A DNA stretch of 64,000 bases, taken from NCBI RefSeq assembly GCF_001039275.2, contig NZ_CP030117.1:3038001-3102000 (forward strand), read 5' to 3'. This document shows positions 18,745 to 27,712 of this stretch, piece by piece. The DNA comes from Brevibacillus brevis. Its GTDB lineage: Bacteria > Bacillota > Bacilli > Brevibacillales > Brevibacillaceae. Under the pieces are notes generated by a model. It was not told the DNA's origin and made no database searches. It was given only the letters and a program-made list of their open reading frames with translations. A program made the position numbers and the translations under genes. Positions within the stretch are counted from its first letter, which is position 1. The number at the start of each line of letters is the position of its first letter.

Positions 18745-19693
18745 CAACATAATAGGGGTGGAGAATCTCGCTAAATCGTTTGAGATTGGCGGAGGCCAAC
18801 GGGTTAGAGCTGTTGACCGCGTTTCTTTTGAAATCAGGCGAGGGGAGACGCTCGGAATCGTTGGGGAAAGCGGCTGCGGCAAGTCTACGCTGGGCAGGAC
18901 GATCGTGGGCCTTTACCCGGCTAGTGCGGGGCGCATCCTGTTTCAAGGTAAAGACATCACCAGGATGGACAGACGTGAGCGACGGGACGCAAATCGCCAC
19001 ATGCAGCTGATCTTCCAAGATCCGCAGGCCTCACTCAATCCGCGTTTACGAGTGGGCGACATCATTGCCGAGGGAATCGATTCCTATGGATTGGCAAAAG
19101 GAAAAGAGCGAGAAGAACGCATCTATCGGCTGCTGGAGTTAGTAGGATTGCACCCAAGCCACGCAAAACGCTTTCCGCATGAATTTAGCGGCGGACAACG
19201 ACAACGTATCGGAATCGCCCGCGCGCTTGCGGTGGAGCCCAGCTTTATCGTGGCAGACGAGTCCATCTCCGCACTGGATGTGTCTATCCAGGCGCAAATC
19301 GTCAACCTTTTAGCCGATCTTCAGGCAGAACGGTTCATCACGTATCTGTTTATCGCCCATGACCTGTCGATGGTGAAGCACATCAGCGACCGGATTGGTG
19401 TGATGTACCTGGGGCAAATGATGGAGCTTGCACCGAGCGAGGAGTTGTTTGCCACGCCGCTACATCCGTATACGCAGGCCTTGATTTCGGCTATGCCCGT
19501 CTCCCATCCAGCCCAGCGCGAAGAGCGGGAGCAGATTGTACTGACTGGAGAACCGCCCAGCCCGATTCATCCGCCAAGCGGTTGCCCGTTTCGTACCAGA
19601 TGCCCGGTTGCCCAAGGCATTTGCGCCGAAACAGCGCCGGATTGGAAGGAGGTGAGGCACGGACACTGGATCGCTTGCCATCTTGTAAAGTAG
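18737..19693 (+). CDS. Peptide ABC transporter ATPase (OppF/DppF type)
   Basis: This 318-residue ATPase has Walker [10 protein letters not shown], signature FSGGQRQR and Walker B IVADESISALD. The switch His is in IAHDLSMV, and the C-terminal Cys stretch CPFRTRCPVAQGIC is present. It pairs with the D-type subunit. The ATG at 18737 follows GGGAGGGAG and lies within the end of the preceding gene. Confidence 0.88.
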   Translation: MVDNIIGVENLAKSFEIGGGQRVRAVDRVSFEIRRGETLGIVGESGCGKSTLGRTIVGLYPASAGRILFQGKDITRMDRRERRDANRHMQLIFQDPQASLNPRLRVGDIIAEGIDSYGLAKGKEREERIYRLLELVGLHPSHAKRFPHEFSGGQRQRIGIARALAVEPSFIVADESISALDVSIQAQIVNLLADLQAERFITYLFIAHDLSMVKHISDRIGVMYLGQMMELAPSEELFATPLHPYTQALISAMPVSHPAQREEREQIVLTGEPPSPIHPPSGCPFRTRCPVAQGICAETAPDWKEVRHGHWIACHLVK

Positions 19694-19720
19694 ATAGAGG
19701 AGAACAAGGAGGAAATCATC

Positions 19721-21352
19721 ATGAAAAAGGAATTGCTCGCTTTTGTCGCATTGCTGGCGCTCGCTGTACCTGCGCTTTCTGCGTGCGGCAGCGATAAACC
19801 GGCTGCGTCTTCCGATCAACAGACGGGAGCAGCCGTCAAACAAGTCATGACCGCTAACCTGCGGGGGGAACCGTACACATTAGACCCGGCTTTCGCTTCC
19901 GATACCACCTCGTACTGGGTGATTGACCATCTGTATGAAGGATTGTATCGATACAGTCAGAATGGAGACATCAGCGAAGGCGCAGCAGAAAAGGTGGAAG
20001 TCTCCCCGGACGGCAAAACCTACACGTTTACTCTGCATCCCGAAATGAAATGGTCGAACGGCGATCCGTTGACGGCGCATGATTACGAATACTCCTGGAA
20101 GCGCGTGCTGAATCCGCAGACTGCCGCCTATGAACCATCCGCACTCTACTACATACAAGGCGCGGAGGCATATAACACGGGAAAAGGCAGCGTGGATGAC
20201 GTTCAGATCAAAGCAAAGGATGACCGAACACTCATCGTCGGACTGAAAGACCCGATCACCTATTTCCCGAAAATCATGATGAGTCGCGCCTATCTGCCGG
20301 TGAACAAGAAAGTCGTGGATGCAGACAAAAACTGGGCGTCCGAAGCGAAAGGCATCGTGACCAATGGCCCGTACACCGTGGAGAGCTGGGACCACAACAG
20401 TCAGCTGACAATCGCCAAAAGCCAGAGCTATTGGGAGAAAGAAAAGGTAACGATGGAAACCGTCCACTTCAAGATGGTGAACGAAGCGACCACCTACTAC
20501 CAGATGTTCAAAACAGGAGCGCTCGACCTGATTGACTCCCTGCCGATCGACGTAATTGAGCAGGAAAAAGAAAAAGAAGAATTCAAATCATTCCCGGACT
20601 ACAGCATTTATACGTACACGTTCAACGTAGAGGAAAAGCCGTTTACTAATGCGAAAATTCGTCAGGCCTTTTCCTACGCGATAGACCGGGATATCCTGAC
20701 GAAAAACGTGACCAAGGGAGGCCAGCTCCCGGCGTACGGTTATACGCCATTCGGGGTGAAAACTCCTTCGGGCAAGGATTTCCGAGAAGAAGTGGCTCCT
20801 TACTATCAGTTTGATACGTCCAAGGCGAAGCAACTTCTAGCTGAAGGCTTGAAGGAAGAAGGCTGGACAGAGCTTCCGCCAATTACACTGAAATACAGCA
20901 CCGCGGAAAACCATAAGAAGATCGCTGAAGCGCTGCAAGAAATGTTCAAGCAAAATTTAGGCGTGCAAGTGAAGCTGGAAAATCAGGAGTGGAAAACGTA
21001 CATCGATACGTTCAAGCAGAAAAACTTCCAGATTGCCCGTATGGGTTGGGGCGGCGATTATCTCGATCCGCTCGCGATGCTGGAGTTGTACACAGGGAAA
21101 AGCTCCCGCAACTTCACGAACTGGGCCAATCCGAAATTTGACGAGCTGATCGAAAAAGCAAAGGTTGAGCAAAACGAGGAAGCACGCATGAAGCTTCTGC
21201 ACGACGCTGAAACCATTTTGATGCAGGACATGCCCGTCATCCCGATTTATTTCAATAACGAAAACTACCTCAACAGCAAAAAGATCGAAGGCATCCGCTT
21301 CAGTGTAACCGGGACACCGGATCTGCGCTGGGCAAAAAGAGTGGCAGAGTAA
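19721..21352 (+). CDS. Oligopeptide-binding lipoprotein (OppA type), SAM-controlled
   Basis: This 543-residue solute-binding protein has a signal peptide ending in the lipobox LSAC (Cys21), so it is anchored to the outer face of the membrane. The family 5 signature is seen around YRYSQNGDISEGAAE, and the size is that of OppA. It is the last gene of the S-box-controlled transporter, preceded by AAGGAGG and followed by a strong terminator. The sequence does not define the ligand. Methionine-rich peptides are one guess from the riboswitch. Confidence 0.87.
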   Translation: MKKELLAFVALLALAVPALSACGSDKPAASSDQQTGAAVKQVMTANLRGEPYTLDPAFASDTTSYWVIDHLYEGLYRYSQNGDISEGAAEKVEVSPDGKTYTFTLHPEMKWSNGDPLTAHDYEYSWKRVLNPQTAAYEPSALYYIQGAEAYNTGKGSVDDVQIKAKDDRTLIVGLKDPITYFPKIMMSRAYLPVNKKVVDADKNWASEAKGIVTNGPYTVESWDHNSQLTIAKSQSYWEKEKVTMETVHFKMVNEATTYYQMFKTGALDLIDSLPIDVIEQEKEKEEFKSFPDYSIYTYTFNVEEKPFTNAKIRQAFSYAIDRDILTKNVTKGGQLPAYGYTPFGVKTPSGKDFREEVAPYYQFDTSKAKQLLAEGLKEEGWTELPPITLKYSTAENHKKIAEALQEMFKQNLGVQVKLENQEWKTYIDTFKQKNFQIARMGWGGDYLDPLAMLELYTGKSSRNFTNWANPKFDELIEKAKVEQNEEARMKLLHDAETILMQDMPVIPIYFNNENYLNSKKIEGIRFSVTGTPDLRWAKRVAE

Positions 21353-21384
21353 CGTTTAATAAAATGCGTTTGTATTCTGCGATA

Positions 21385-21425
21385 ACAAAGAGCAGCTTGC
21401 CTAAAGCAACTGCTCTTTGTTTTTG
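21385..21425 (+). terminator. Terminator of the peptide transporter operon
   Basis: ACAAAGAGCAG at 21385-21395 pairs with CTGCTCTTTGT at 21410-21420, with TTGC/GCAA extending the stem inward, followed by TTTT. Confidence 0.88.
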
Positions 21426-21540
21426 GGACTCAATAAAAGGTTTATTGCGAAACTCGTTTCCCAAATGTTGAAAGTATCCTAAAATATAGAAGAAAGGAGG
21501 ATACATTACAGGTCTATTTCAATTTGAGGTCGGCGGGTAA

Positions 21541-21630
21541 TTGTCAGATTATACTGAACTCAAAACGATCAAGAGCGCTTTTCACAAGCTATATCAATCC
21601 ATGAAGAAATTCACGAACGAAGGGGTATAA
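21541..21630 (+). CDS. Possible 29-residue peptide ahead of the aminopeptidase gene
   Basis: A TTG-started frame encodes about 29 residues, hydrophilic and helical (SDYTELKTIKSAFHKL...), ending 5 bases before the aminopeptidase start. The only ribosome site is a weak GGCGGG. No family is recognised. It may be a small gene, a translation leader or chance. Confidence 0.2.
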   Translation: MSDYTELKTIKSAFHKLYQSMKKFTNEGV

Positions 21631-21635
21631 AACAT

Positions 21636-22898
21636 ATGACATTAACCATAAATTCAATAGAGTTCATCAATCGCCGTCAAAAACTCGCAGAAAAAATGCC
21701 TGATCACAGCGCACTTGTCCTATTTTCAGGGGTTGTCAAGACACGCAGCCATGACGATAAATATCTGTTTTCACCGAACCGCAACTTCTATTATCTAACC
21801 GGTATTGCACGTAGTAACCTCATTCTCCTGATCACGAAACGCGCTGGCATTGTGAACGAAACGTTATTTCTTCAGCGCCCAAATGAGCTGGAAGCGAAAT
21901 GGATAGGGGCCGTCTTATCAGATCAAGAGGCGAAAGAGCAGTCTGGTATCGAACACTTCGATTATCTCGATGAGTGGCTCCAGTCCTTTGGAACCTTTAT
22001 GAGGCGCTGTGAAGGCAAATACTCGCTCTATCTTGATTTGCATCGCTATCAGTGGAGCGACGAGCTGACCCCTGCAGAGATTTTTGCCGAAGACGCGCAG
22101 AAGAAATACCGGACCTTGCAGATTCACGATGCGGGCCCATGGCTGAAGGAACTGCGCATGGTAAAGAGTCCGGCAGAGATCGGAGAAATCAGACGTGCGA
22201 TTGCGATCACGGATGAAGCAATCCGTCGCATGTGGTCGCATGCACGTCCTGGAATCATGGAATATGAGCTAGAGGCGCACTATGATTTCGCGTTGAAGTC
22301 GCATGGTGTTCGGGAGCTACCTTATTTACCGATTATTGCTAGTGGGATCAATGCTACTATCTTGCACTATGAAGCGAATAATCAGCGTGCGGAAGATGGT
22401 GATTTGGTCCTTCTCGACCTCGGGGCAGCATCGAATTACTATGCGGCTGATATTTCGCGAACGTTTCCCGTTAATGGTCGTTTTTCCGATCGGCAGAAAG
22501 CGATCTATCAACTCGTGCTCGAAGCAGAAATCAAGACCATCGAAGCAGTGAAGCCAGGTGTCACCCTTCCGCAACTAAATGAAGTCACGAAACAAGTCTT
22601 GACGGATGGACTGCTACGTCTCGGTCTCATCCAAGAGAGCAGTGAGCTGTCCAAATACTACTATCATTCCGTGTCCCATCACCTTGGATTGGATACACAC
22701 GATATCCCGGATTACAATATTGCTTTGCAACCTGGTATGGTAATCACGATTGAACCTGGTCTATACATAGAGGAAGAAGCGATTGGCATCCGGATTGAAG
22801 ATAATGTGCTAGTAACAGAAGACGGCTGCGAGGTGCTCTCATCGCAGATCCCGAAGGAAGTCGAAGAAGTGGAATTGTTGATTGGGAAAAAGGAATAG
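21636..22898 (+). CDS. pepP: Xaa-Pro aminopeptidase, M24B family (PepP-like)
   Basis: This 420-residue metallopeptidase removes an N-terminal residue that precedes proline. The N-terminal creatinase-like domain includes FSPNRNFYYLTGI. The C-terminal pita-bread domain has the metal ligands Asp in LLDLGAASN, Asp in AADISRTF, His in HHLGLDTHD, Glu in TIEPGLYI and Glu in IRIEDNV. It lies just downstream of the peptide importer, which suggests processing of imported peptides. A terminator separates them, so it is probably transcribed on its own. Confidence 0.9.
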   Translation: MTLTINSIEFINRRQKLAEKMPDHSALVLFSGVVKTRSHDDKYLFSPNRNFYYLTGIARSNLILLITKRAGIVNETLFLQRPNELEAKWIGAVLSDQEAKEQSGIEHFDYLDEWLQSFGTFMRRCEGKYSLYLDLHRYQWSDELTPAEIFAEDAQKKYRTLQIHDAGPWLKELRMVKSPAEIGEIRRAIAITDEAIRRMWSHARPGIMEYELEAHYDFALKSHGVRELPYLPIIASGINATILHYEANNQRAEDGDLVLLDLGAASNYYAADISRTFPVNGRFSDRQKAIYQLVLEAEIKTIEAVKPGVTLPQLNEVTKQVLTDGLLRLGLIQESSELSKYYYHSVSHHLGLDTHDIPDYNIALQPGMVITIEPGLYIEEEAIGIRIEDNVLVTEDGCEVLSSQIPKEVEEVELLIGKKE

Positions 22899-22959
22899 CC
22901 ATCGTTTAAAAGAGGGGGTACGATTTATAATAGAGTCATCATCCGAAAGTATCGGTCAG

Positions 22960-22990
22960 AAAAGCTCCGGGGTTGCCCTCGGAGCTTTAT
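22960..22990 (+). terminator. Terminator after the aminopeptidase gene
   Basis: AAAGCTCCG at 22961-22969 pairs with CGGAGCTTT at 22980-22988. The tail is short in T residues on the plus strand, and the hairpin may serve both strands between two convergent genes. Confidence 0.6.
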
Positions 22991-23054
22991 AGCGTTTCGT
23001 TTATAGTTTGCATAAAAGAACTGGGGATCTCTCCCAAGTCAAGGTTTTGTATTT

Positions 23055-23486
23055 TCAGCTCCAACTGCTTGTTGTATCATTCATGTAGAATTGGAACGTA
23101 ATGTTATAACGGTCTTTCACCATTCCAAAGCAGGGACTGAATTCAGTTTTTTGCAACGGGAACAACACTTGCCCTTTTTCGCTCAATTTATTAAACATTT
23201 CTTCAATCTCGCTTTGTTGCGTCGCTGTTATACAAATGTTCACCTGATCTCCGATTACATAAGGTTGCCCCGGAAAGAGATCAGCAACCATCATATCATT
23301 TTCACCGGTTTGCAACACGGCATGGGCAATACGGGTTTTCACTTCTTCAGGCAAACTATCGGCATTCTTGCCTTCCCCGTACGTAGTTTTGAACAGTAAT
23401 TTCGAGTTCAACGCTTCCTGGTAAAACTCAATCGCTTCCGCAGCTTTTCCATCCAGCATAATGAACGACGTTGTGCGCATTGACAT
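23055..23486 (-). CDS. VOC-family (PhnB/glyoxalase-like) protein
   Basis: This 143-residue protein of the vicinal-oxygen-chelate superfamily resembles PhnB/YjdN proteins. It has the opening motif FIMLDGKAAEAIEFYQEAL and a closing WGMV-like segment here reading CFGMVKDRYNITFQF. These proteins often have no assigned reaction. Some confer resistance or act on phosphonates. It starts behind AAAGGAGATT and is divergent from the WYL regulator at 23601, its probable controller. Confidence 0.8.
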   Translation of the reverse strand: MSMRTTSFIMLDGKAAEAIEFYQEALNSKLLFKTTYGEGKNADSLPEEVKTRIAHAVLQTGENDMMVADLFPGQPYVIGDQVNICITATQQSEIEEMFNKLSEKGQVLFPLQKTEFSPCFGMVKDRYNITFQFYMNDTTSSWS

Positions 23487-23530
23487 GTAATCAATCTCCT
23501 TTTAAATGAAATTGTCCAATTTTTGCTGTT

Positions 23531-23560
23531 TTGGACTTCATTAGCATCGTATCGTACAAT
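23531..23560 (+). promoter_or_regulatory. Promoter of the WYL regulator gene
   Basis: TTGGAC at 23531-23536 and TACAAT at 23555-23560 are 18 bases apart, 41 bases before the start codon, in the divergent intergenic region. Confidence 0.5.
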
Positions 23561-23600
23561 AGTGACAATACTTGTCGTAATAATTGAAAAGGAGTTAATA

Positions 23601-24548
23601 ATGGCAAAGTCCAAAAGACTGATCGAGATTATGATGGCCGTCAACAAAAAGAAGTCTTTCAACGCCAAACAGCTTGCCAGTGAATTTGGAGTTTCCACGC
23701 GGACAATTATGCGGGATATGCAGGAGTTGAGCGCGCTAGGGGTTCCTTTTTATTCGGAAGTCGGTCCGAATGGGGGATATAAGATGCTAAACGAGAGAAT
23801 GCTGCCCCCGGTCGCTTTTACGGAAGGCGAAGCGCTTGCTGTATTTTTTGCCAGCCATGCATTGAGGCACTACGCGAATCTTCCGTTTGAGGCGGAAACA
23901 GATTCAGTGTTGCGGAAATTTTACTCTTATATGTCAGAAGATATTCGGGACCGTATCGACCGGATGCGGGAACGATTTGATCTGGTTACGCCGATGAGAC
24001 ATGCAAGCACGCCTTATTTGAGCTTGTTGCTGGATGCTGCGATCGATCAAAAAGTGGTGCGCATAGAGTACGAATCGAAACAGCATAAGCAGTTAAGAGA
24101 TGTTCAGCCGATCGGAATATATGCCAGCAACGGGTTTTGGTATTGTCCGGCCTATTGCTTTCACCGCCGCGATTTTCGCTTGTTTCGCTGTGACAGGGTT
24201 AAATCTGTTGAACTGTCCGAACGGAAAGCGGTCGATTTGACGCAAGTGCATACAGGAAACTGGGAGTCTTACATAGAAGAGGAAAGTCCGGCTATGGAAC
24301 TTTATGTTGAGCTTACTGCAACAGGGGTGCAGAGATGCGAGCTCGAACTGTGGCCGGCGCACAAAATGCAAATTCATGTTCGAGAAGACGGCACGGGGTG
24401 GCTGGACAATCGAATCCCCACGAGCAGCTTTCCATTTTTCGGCCAATTTTTTATTGGATTGGGTACGGATGCAAAGGTAAAAGCGCCAAACGAATTGATT
24501 CATGTTATGAGAGAAATGCTGGACAAACTATTGGCGCAATATCGGTAA
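23601..24548 (+). CDS. YafY-type HTH-WYL transcriptional regulator
   Basis: This 315-residue regulator has an N-terminal winged helix (KSFNAKQLASEFGVSTRTIMRDM) and a WYL ligand-sensing domain with the motif region around NGFWYCPAYC. The ATG at 23601 behind AAAAGGAG is preferred over an upstream frame start at 23523, which would add a non-conserved hydrophobic stretch. It is divergent from the VOC protein gene. Members of this family typically control a neighbouring gene in response to a small ligand or nucleic acid, and the ligand here is unknown. Confidence 0.85.
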   Translation: MAKSKRLIEIMMAVNKKKSFNAKQLASEFGVSTRTIMRDMQELSALGVPFYSEVGPNGGYKMLNERMLPPVAFTEGEALAVFFASHALRHYANLPFEAETDSVLRKFYSYMSEDIRDRIDRMRERFDLVTPMRHASTPYLSLLLDAAIDQKVVRIEYESKQHKQLRDVQPIGIYASNGFWYCPAYCFHRRDFRLFRCDRVKSVELSERKAVDLTQVHTGNWESYIEEESPAMELYVELTATGVQRCELELWPAHKMQIHVREDGTGWLDNRIPTSSFPFFGQFFIGLGTDAKVKAPNELIHVMREMLDKLLAQYR

Positions 24549-24595
24549 ATCTCTGAATCCCGGTAACGGGTTCGTTAGGTCAATGAAAAAACAAG

Positions 24596-24633
24596 GGCAG
24601 TCTAGGAACTATTAGCGTGTCCTGGACTGCCTC
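24596..24633 (+). terminator. Hairpin between convergent genes
   Basis: GGCAGTCTAGGA at about 24597-24608 pairs with TCCTGGACTGCC around 24619-24631 with one G-T pair. It lies between the WYL regulator and the convergent hydrolase gene. Confidence 0.5.
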
Positions 24634-24747
24634 TGGCTCTTTTAACAAGGGTAGTCTAAAACTAATTACCTCCAAATGAACTCTTTTAGAATTCATCTAT
24701 TTTGGTTTAGTAGTTTTGAAAAGCCGTACGTCGTTACGTGGAATACT

Positions 24748-25767
24748 CTATCCGTTTGGACTAAGCGCCAACAAGCTTTTTAGGTTGTCATCAATGAATG
24801 TATTATCGGCACTGTTGATTCCGCGACCGGCAAAATGGCCCCAGATCGACTCGATAGGATGAAAAACAGCATTAGGTATAAACGTAGCCTCGTATTTGTT
24901 ATCGTCCGCTGTGCAGAAGAGATCCGTACTCCCTGGCATGATGCAGGTAAGCGCTTTAATGCTTTTGAGCGCTTTATGGAAATCTCCGTTATAGGCAGGG
25001 TTTGCACTAATATCTGCAAATTGACCTGTCCATAACATAGCTAGGACATTGTGCGGGTCCATCTTCATAAAGCTATCTTCCCAGACGCCAGTCACAAAAT
25101 CTGCCAATGTGTCATAGCCCAACTCCCGATAAAGTTCCTCTCTGTAAAACGCCTGCGATAACCCCCATCCCGCATAGACACGACCAACGGCGCGCATGTC
25201 TGCAGAAGTCAACTGGTTTAGTTTACTTGAATCGAAGCCAACTGCAGCCATGAGCGAAGCTTTCATTCCGTCCAGAACCAAAAACGTTTGGGGCCAAGTC
25301 TTGGCAACTCCGGCGAAAGGTGCAATTCGTTCCACCATATCTGGATAACTTGCCCCCCATTGGAACGATTGAATGCCTCCCATTGACCATCCAACTACGA
25401 GAGCGATTTTTTGAATACCGAATTTTTCGGTCACCAGCCGATGTTGTAGTTTGACGTTGTCATAGATGGTTACCTGCGGAAAATTAGCTCGGTCGAATGG
25501 GGGAGGCGTGTTACTGGGAGACGAAGATAATCCGTTGCCCAGCAGATTTGGAACGATAATGAAATATTTCTGTGGATCGAGTGCCATACCGCTTCCAATC
25601 AACCATTCATTCTGAACATGCTGGTCGCCAAAAGCAGTTGGATAGACGATGACATTATCTTTCTTTTCATTCAATTTTCCATAAGTCTTATAAGCAAGAA
25701 AAGCGTTCGGTAACGATACTCCTGATTGCAAGGTTACGTCACCCAATTCAAAAATTTCATAATCCAT
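24748..25767 (-). CDS. Alpha/beta hydrolase of the MetX (homoserine acetyltransferase-like) group
   Basis: This 339-residue alpha/beta hydrolase-fold protein has the nucleophile elbow GWSMGG and a MetX-like N-terminus (LQSGVSLPNAFLAYKTYGKLN). A DLFCTADDN segment and a C-terminal His in IWGHFAGRG may complete the triad. True MetX acylates homoserine in methionine synthesis, but many homologues of this length are hydrolases of unknown substrate. It stands alone and diverges from a LysR-type gene, its probable regulator. A methionine role should not be assumed. Confidence 0.75.
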   Translation of the reverse strand: MDYEIFELGDVTLQSGVSLPNAFLAYKTYGKLNEKKDNVIVYPTAFGDQHVQNEWLIGSGMALDPQKYFIIVPNLLGNGLSSSPSNTPPPFDRANFPQVTIYDNVKLQHRLVTEKFGIQKIALVVGWSMGGIQSFQWGASYPDMVERIAPFAGVAKTWPQTFLVLDGMKASLMAAVGFDSSKLNQLTSADMRAVGRVYAGWGLSQAFYREELYRELGYDTLADFVTGVWEDSFMKMDPHNVLAMLWTGQFADISANPAYNGDFHKALKSIKALTCIMPGSTDLFCTADDNKYEATFIPNAVFHPIESIWGHFAGRGINSADNTFIDDNLKSLLALSPNG

Positions 25768-25874
25768 CGTATAGCTGCTCCTCTCACATTGAAACCGTGA
25801 TTTAGAATGTATTTCTTGTACTTAGTATAGACCTGTGCTATTTTCAGTAAAAGTGAATAGAATTCAAAATAGTA

Positions 25875-25889
25875 TTCAATATTATTGAA
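25875..25889. promoter_or_regulatory. LysR-type operator in a divergent promoter region
   Basis: TTCAA-TATTA-TTGAA is a perfect 5-5-5 inverted repeat with the T-N11-A form of LysR boxes, 20 bases before the LysR gene and between it and the divergent hydrolase gene. Further TTCAA elements lie just upstream (25862-25870). Confidence 0.5.
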
Positions 25890-25909
25890 AGTAATTTGGG
25901 GGTAGTATG

Positions 25910-26818
25910 ATGGAATTGCGCCAATTGAATACGTTCTGCACGGTTGCATCAACTTTAAATTTCAGTCGAGCCGCGGAAGTTCTGGGCTACGTCCCCTCCA
26001 ACGTCACGATGCAAATAAAAGCATTGGAGGATGAGCTTGGTGTTCGTCTCTTTGACCGCTTGGGCAAGCAGCTCGTTCTCACAACTGCGGGTAAACGCTT
26101 TTTAATACATATCCAAGGCGTACTTAACAAATTGGACGAAGCTCGCAGTGTCGTTCATGACAATGAAAATCTAAGCGGCACCCTAACGATAAGTGCCAAC
26201 GAGGTTCTTTGCGCCTATCGGCTACCAGTTGTCTTTCACCTATTTCGTTCGCGCCATCCGGGAGTACGTCTGATCTTCCGCTCTGTTTCCAATCAGCAAC
26301 TCAAGCAAGCGCTCCTTGAGGGCACCGCGGATGTCGTCTTTATGTTGGACGAATCCATACACTCGAGCGCGCTTGTAGTGGAGCCGTTGGTAGAAGAAAC
26401 TTTCCGATTTTTCGCCGCTCCAGACCACCCACTCTCGAAACGAACTGTACTGCATCTGGAAGATTTTCACGGAGAAGTGTTCCTGACAAATGAAAAGGGT
26501 TGTCCCTATCGAACCATGTTTGACCGGCAATTTGAGAGAAAGGGCATTGATAGTATTACGTATTTAGAATTTCAAAATGCCGAAGCCATTAAACAATGTG
26601 CAATTACGGGAATCGGTATTGCCTTTCTTCCTGAGATGACAACGAAAGCGGAAGTTGAACGGGGCGAACTTGTTGCTCTTCCATGGCAAATTCCAGACTT
26701 GCGCGTGTATACACAGATGTTATGGCATAAAGACAAGTGGCTTTCACCAATCATATTATCTTTCATAGAAGCAGCAAGGGAAGTTATCGCTATAGAGGAG
26801 GAGAATATATCCGTTTAG
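25910..26818 (+). CDS. LysR-type transcriptional regulator
   Basis: This 302-residue protein has an N-terminal winged helix (MELRQLNTFCTVASTLNFSRAAEVLGY) and a C-terminal substrate-binding-like effector domain. Two adjacent ATGs exist, and 25910 gives the standard LysR start and a better distance from GGGGG. It is divergent from the alpha/beta hydrolase gene, the usual layout for a LysR regulator and its target. Confidence 0.88.
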   Translation: MELRQLNTFCTVASTLNFSRAAEVLGYVPSNVTMQIKALEDELGVRLFDRLGKQLVLTTAGKRFLIHIQGVLNKLDEARSVVHDNENLSGTLTISANEVLCAYRLPVVFHLFRSRHPGVRLIFRSVSNQQLKQALLEGTADVVFMLDESIHSSALVVEPLVEETFRFFAAPDHPLSKRTVLHLEDFHGEVFLTNEKGCPYRTMFDRQFERKGIDSITYLEFQNAEAIKQCAITGIGIAFLPEMTTKAEVERGELVALPWQIPDLRVYTQMLWHKDKWLSPIILSFIEAAREVIAIEEENISV

Positions 26819-26918
26819 CCTATTCCTGGAAGAATCTCTGAGCTGGCATCGTTCGCATCAACCGATTAAAGGCTCACTGTATATGGAGAAAAAGCGCATA
26901 TCAAACATTTGCAAAGAG

Positions 26919-26968
26919 GCCTCCCCACGATACGAACCTAAGATCATTAGGTCGCGGGGAGGCTTTTT
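26919..26968 (+). terminator. Terminator after the LysR gene
   Basis: GCCTCCCC (26919-26926) pairs with GGGGAGGC (26956-26963), followed by TTTTTT. The loop is long and itself contains CCTAA/TTAGG. Confidence 0.8.
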
Positions 26969-27082
26969 TCTGTTTTTTACACTCACCTTTATGTAAGTAA
27001 CTGAACAAAATGTGCATACTTACAAATTTGCAGCAAGCATCTTATACTCATAAAACAACAACCCTTCAAGGAGGACGCTATT

Positions 27083-27646
27083 TTGAAAACTCTTGTCATC
27101 GTCACTCATCCAAGCATCGAAACATCCGTCATCAATAAGCGATGGGTAGAAGAACTCAAAAAATATCCAGAAAAGTATACCGTACATGAATTGCATAAGG
27201 CATACCCAGATGGAAACATTGATGTGGAAAAAGAACAGCAATGGATTGAATCGCATGGGAATCTTGTTTTACAGTTTCCGGTATACTGGTTTAATTGTCC
27301 GCCGCTGCTGAAAAAATGGCTGGATGATGTTTTTGCATATGGGTGGGCGTACGGTTCAAAGGGAGGCGATAAATTAAAGAATCGCAAAGCTGCATTAGCC
27401 GTATCTGCTGGAATTAGAAAAGAGGATTATCAGGAAGAGGGAAGATATCGGTATACACTGGAGCAAATTTTGACCCCTTTTGAAACAACCTTCCGCTATT
27501 GTCATGCGGATTATCGTTCATTCTTTGCGTATTATGGTACGGAGACTGAGTCAGGGGAAAATGTACCTGGTCAAGAACTTGAGCCGACCGGCAGCGTATT
27601 GGATAAGAGCGCGCAAGATTATTTGAAATTCGTTGATAACCTGTAA
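27083..27646 (+). CDS. Flavodoxin-fold NAD(P)H oxidoreductase (YwrO/KefF-like)
   Basis: This 187-residue flavoprotein has the flavodoxin-like N-terminus TLVIVTHPSIETSVINKRW and the conserved LVLQFPVYWFNCPPLLKKW region around the FMN site. Relatives reduce quinones or nitro compounds with NAD(P)H. It starts at TTG behind AAGGAGG. It converges with an HxlR-type regulator gene, a family that often controls such reductases in response to electrophiles or quinones. Confidence 0.85.
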   Translation: MKTLVIVTHPSIETSVINKRWVEELKKYPEKYTVHELHKAYPDGNIDVEKEQQWIESHGNLVLQFPVYWFNCPPLLKKWLDDVFAYGWAYGSKGGDKLKNRKAALAVSAGIRKEDYQEEGRYRYTLEQILTPFETTFRYCHADYRSFFAYYGTETESGENVPGQELEPTGSVLDKSAQDYLKFVDNL

Positions 27647-27660
27647 GAAGCCCATGAAAA

Positions 27661-27697
27661 AAGAAGTATTTCCTCGGTTAGGAGATACTTCTTTTCC
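27661..27697. terminator. Shared terminator between convergent genes
   Basis: AAGAAGTATTTCCT at 27661-27674 pairs with AGGAGATACTTCTT at 27680-27693, followed by TT. A-rich sequence precedes it, so it can act in both directions. Confidence 0.8.
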
Positions 27698-27712
27698 TGT
27701 CAGAAACAATCG

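Noticed and set aside
21636..22898. Xaa-Pro aminopeptidase as the leader protease of the lanthipeptide
   Set aside because: It lies 18 kb away, has its own context beside a peptide importer, and is specific for N-terminal residues before proline. The precursor has no matching site at the core start.
24748..25767. Naming the MetX-like protein homoserine O-acetyltransferase and tying it to the S-box
   Set aside because: It has no S-box of its own, stands alone beside a LysR gene, and many homologues are hydrolases of other substrates.
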